Position numbers and translations under genes: made by a program. Positions 62,980 through 64,000 of a DNA stretch of 64,000 nucleotides are shown here, piece by piece. Position 1 is the stretch's first letter; every line of letters starts with the position of its first letter. Under the pieces are notes generated by a model. The model was not told the DNA's origin, ran no database searches, and saw only the letters and a program-made list of their open reading frames with translations. The DNA is from Lachnospiraceae bacterium. Lineage in GTDB: Bacteria; Bacillota; Clostridia; Lachnospirales; Lachnospiraceae. Location of the stretch: positions 39,236 to 103,235 of the forward strand of contig JAIKZQ010000040.1 in the NCBI GenBank assembly GCA_024682075.1, given 5' to 3'.

Positions 62980-64000
62980 TTATTTGAAAGGATTCTCGGT
63001 GGGATAAGGAAGTGACTTGGGCTGATTGTAGCCAAGAGACTCAACTCCGAGATACTTGAATACTTCGTAAAGAGCCTTTCCGTTGTGTGCGAATGTAACA
63101 GCTCCGTGATGAGGGAAGTTGTTCTCGATAAGCACGTGACGATAGAAGCGTCCCATCTCCTTGATAGCGAATACGCCGATTCCGCCGAAGGACTGAGTAG
63201 CAACGGGAAGAACTTCGCCCTCTGCAACATAAGCCTTAAGCTTGTTGTCGGAAGTGGACTGAAGTCTGAAGAAGGTGATGTTGCCGGGAGCAATGTCGCC
63301 CTCGAGAGTTCCGTTGGTAACCTCTACAGGAAGAGCACGAGCCATGATCTTCTGATACTTCATCTCATAGTTGCTGCAAAGCTTCTTGGTGCAGGTGTTG
63401 CCGCAGTGGAAGCCCATGAATGTATCGGTGAGCTCATAGTCGAACTTGCCCTTGATGGACTCATTGTACATATCCTTGGGAACGGAGTTGTTGATGTCGA
63501 GGAGGGTAACGATATCGCCGCTGACGATCTGTCCGATGAACTCGGAGAGACATCCGTAGATATCAACCTCACAGGATACAGGGATTCCCATTCCGGTAAG
63601 ACGGCTGTTTACATAGCAGGGAACGAACTTGAACATGGTCTGGAATGCAGGCCAGCACTTTCCTGCGATGGCAACATACTTTCTGTAGCCTCTGTTAGCC
63701 TCAACCCAGTCAAGGAGAGTAAGCTCGTACTGAGCAAGCTTTGCAAGGATCTCGGGCTTCTTGTTTCCTGCACCGAGCTCTTCTTCCATTTCCTTAACCT
63801 TAGCAGGGATCCTCTCGTCTCCCTCATGCTTCTGGAAGCTCTCGAAGAGGTCGAGCTCAGAATTCTCCTGGATCTCTACGCCCATGTTGTAAAGCTGCTG
63901 GATAGGAGCGTTACAAGCAAGGAAGTTGTGAGGTCTGGGACCGAAGGATATGATCTTAAGGTTATTAAGAGCATAAACTGCATTAGCGATAGGAAGGAAA
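62980..64000 (-). CDS. L-fucose/L-arabinose isomerase-family protein, 5' end outside window
   Basis: The minus-strand frame is open to the window edge, so the N-terminus is missing; an ATG at 63885 is internal. The visible part has IISFGPRPHNFLACNAPI, then CEVDIYGCLSEFIGQIVSG, FHCGNTC, PVEVTNGTLEGDIAPGNITFFRLQ and the C-terminal NNFPHHGAVTFAHNGKALYEVFKYLG, the pattern of the fucose isomerase C-terminal family with its metal-site Glu, Asp and His residues. Enzymes of this family interconvert aldoses and ketoses in the cytoplasm; the actual sugar cannot be stated. A terminator follows. Confidence 0.85.
   Translation of the reverse strand, partial: FLPIANAVYALNNLKIISFGPRPHNFLACNAPIQQLYNMGVEIQENSELDLFESFQKHEGDERIPAKVKEMEEELGAGNKKPEILAKLAQYELTLLDWVEANRGYRKYVAIAGKCWPAFQTMFKFVPCYVNSRLTGMGIPVSCEVDIYGCLSEFIGQIVSGDIVTLLDINNSVPKDMYNESIKGKFDYELTDTFMGFHCGNTCTKKLCSNYEMKYQKIMARALPVEVTNGTLEGDIAPGNITFFRLQSTSDNKLKAYVAEGEVLPVATQSFGGIGVFAIKEMGRFYRHVLIENNFPHHGAVTFAHNGKALYEVFKYLGVESLGYNQPKSLPYPTENPFK

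Overview
The window looks like a low- to mid-GC Gram-positive chromosome, most likely a Lachnospiraceae-type clostridium (an inference, not a proven assignment). The reasons are: strong GGAGG ribosome-binding sites and U-tailed terminators; lipoprotein signal peptides but no outer-membrane machinery; an LL-diaminopimelate aminotransferase; a purine pathway ending in a stand-alone AICAR transformylase plus a PurO-type IMP cyclohydrolase; and a Tad/Flp pilus cluster without a secretin. I see no tRNA, rRNA, CRISPR array, insertion sequence or prophage. Almost all of the sequence is coding; the only gap over 300 bases is 12937-13834.

Layout. 1-881: tail of a YdcF-family membrane protein. 888-5598 (minus): one operon with a VTC-type polyphosphate polymerase domain protein, a DUF4956 membrane protein, a Cthe_2159-like lipoprotein, and an OmpR-type response regulator with its histidine kinase. 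It is headed by a 9-bp direct repeat with 11-bp period next to a -10 box. 5767-7512: phosphoglucomutase. 7667-12936 (plus): a heterodimeric ABC exporter with one degenerate ATP site, then a HerA-like ATPase. 12937-13834: an AT-rich gap with DnaA-box-like sites. 13835-16203: small envelope proteins and a DUF2225 protein. 16221-24193 (minus): glnS, AICAR transformylase, purO, a large GGDEF-EAL protein, and guaB.

24349-36277 is the most accessory-like part. A five-gene minus operon holds an ABC-2 ATPase, an Ala/Gln-rich membrane-anchored protein, two permeases and a membrane-anchored beta-propeller-like protein. A divergent plus operon holds a zinc-ribbon/proline-repeat/membrane protein and a membrane metallophosphoesterase. 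The two operons appear to share one palindromic -35 hexamer. Next come a secreted propeller-like protein and a 1625-residue secreted glycine-rich protein (36364-41241) preceded by an attenuator-like leader with a possible 18-residue leader peptide.

41381-46891 (minus) is a tightly packed operon: glycosyltransferase, hisC, small multidrug export protein, methyltransferase, hslO, dapL. 47057-53756 (minus) is a Tad/Flp type IV pilus operon followed by a phospholipase D-like lipoprotein that may have its own leaderless promoter. 54081-54206 is an unrecorded-looking 41-residue hydrophobic protein with its own promoter and terminator, lying opposite the tail of the next minus-strand unit. 54244-61786 (minus) is a spermidine/putrescine (pot) transporter operon with a cupin regulator, continuing into an 829-residue GNAT-membrane fusion and a ThiT-like protein. 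61984-64000: a zinc-ribbon membrane protein and the C-terminal part of an L-fucose-isomerase-family protein.
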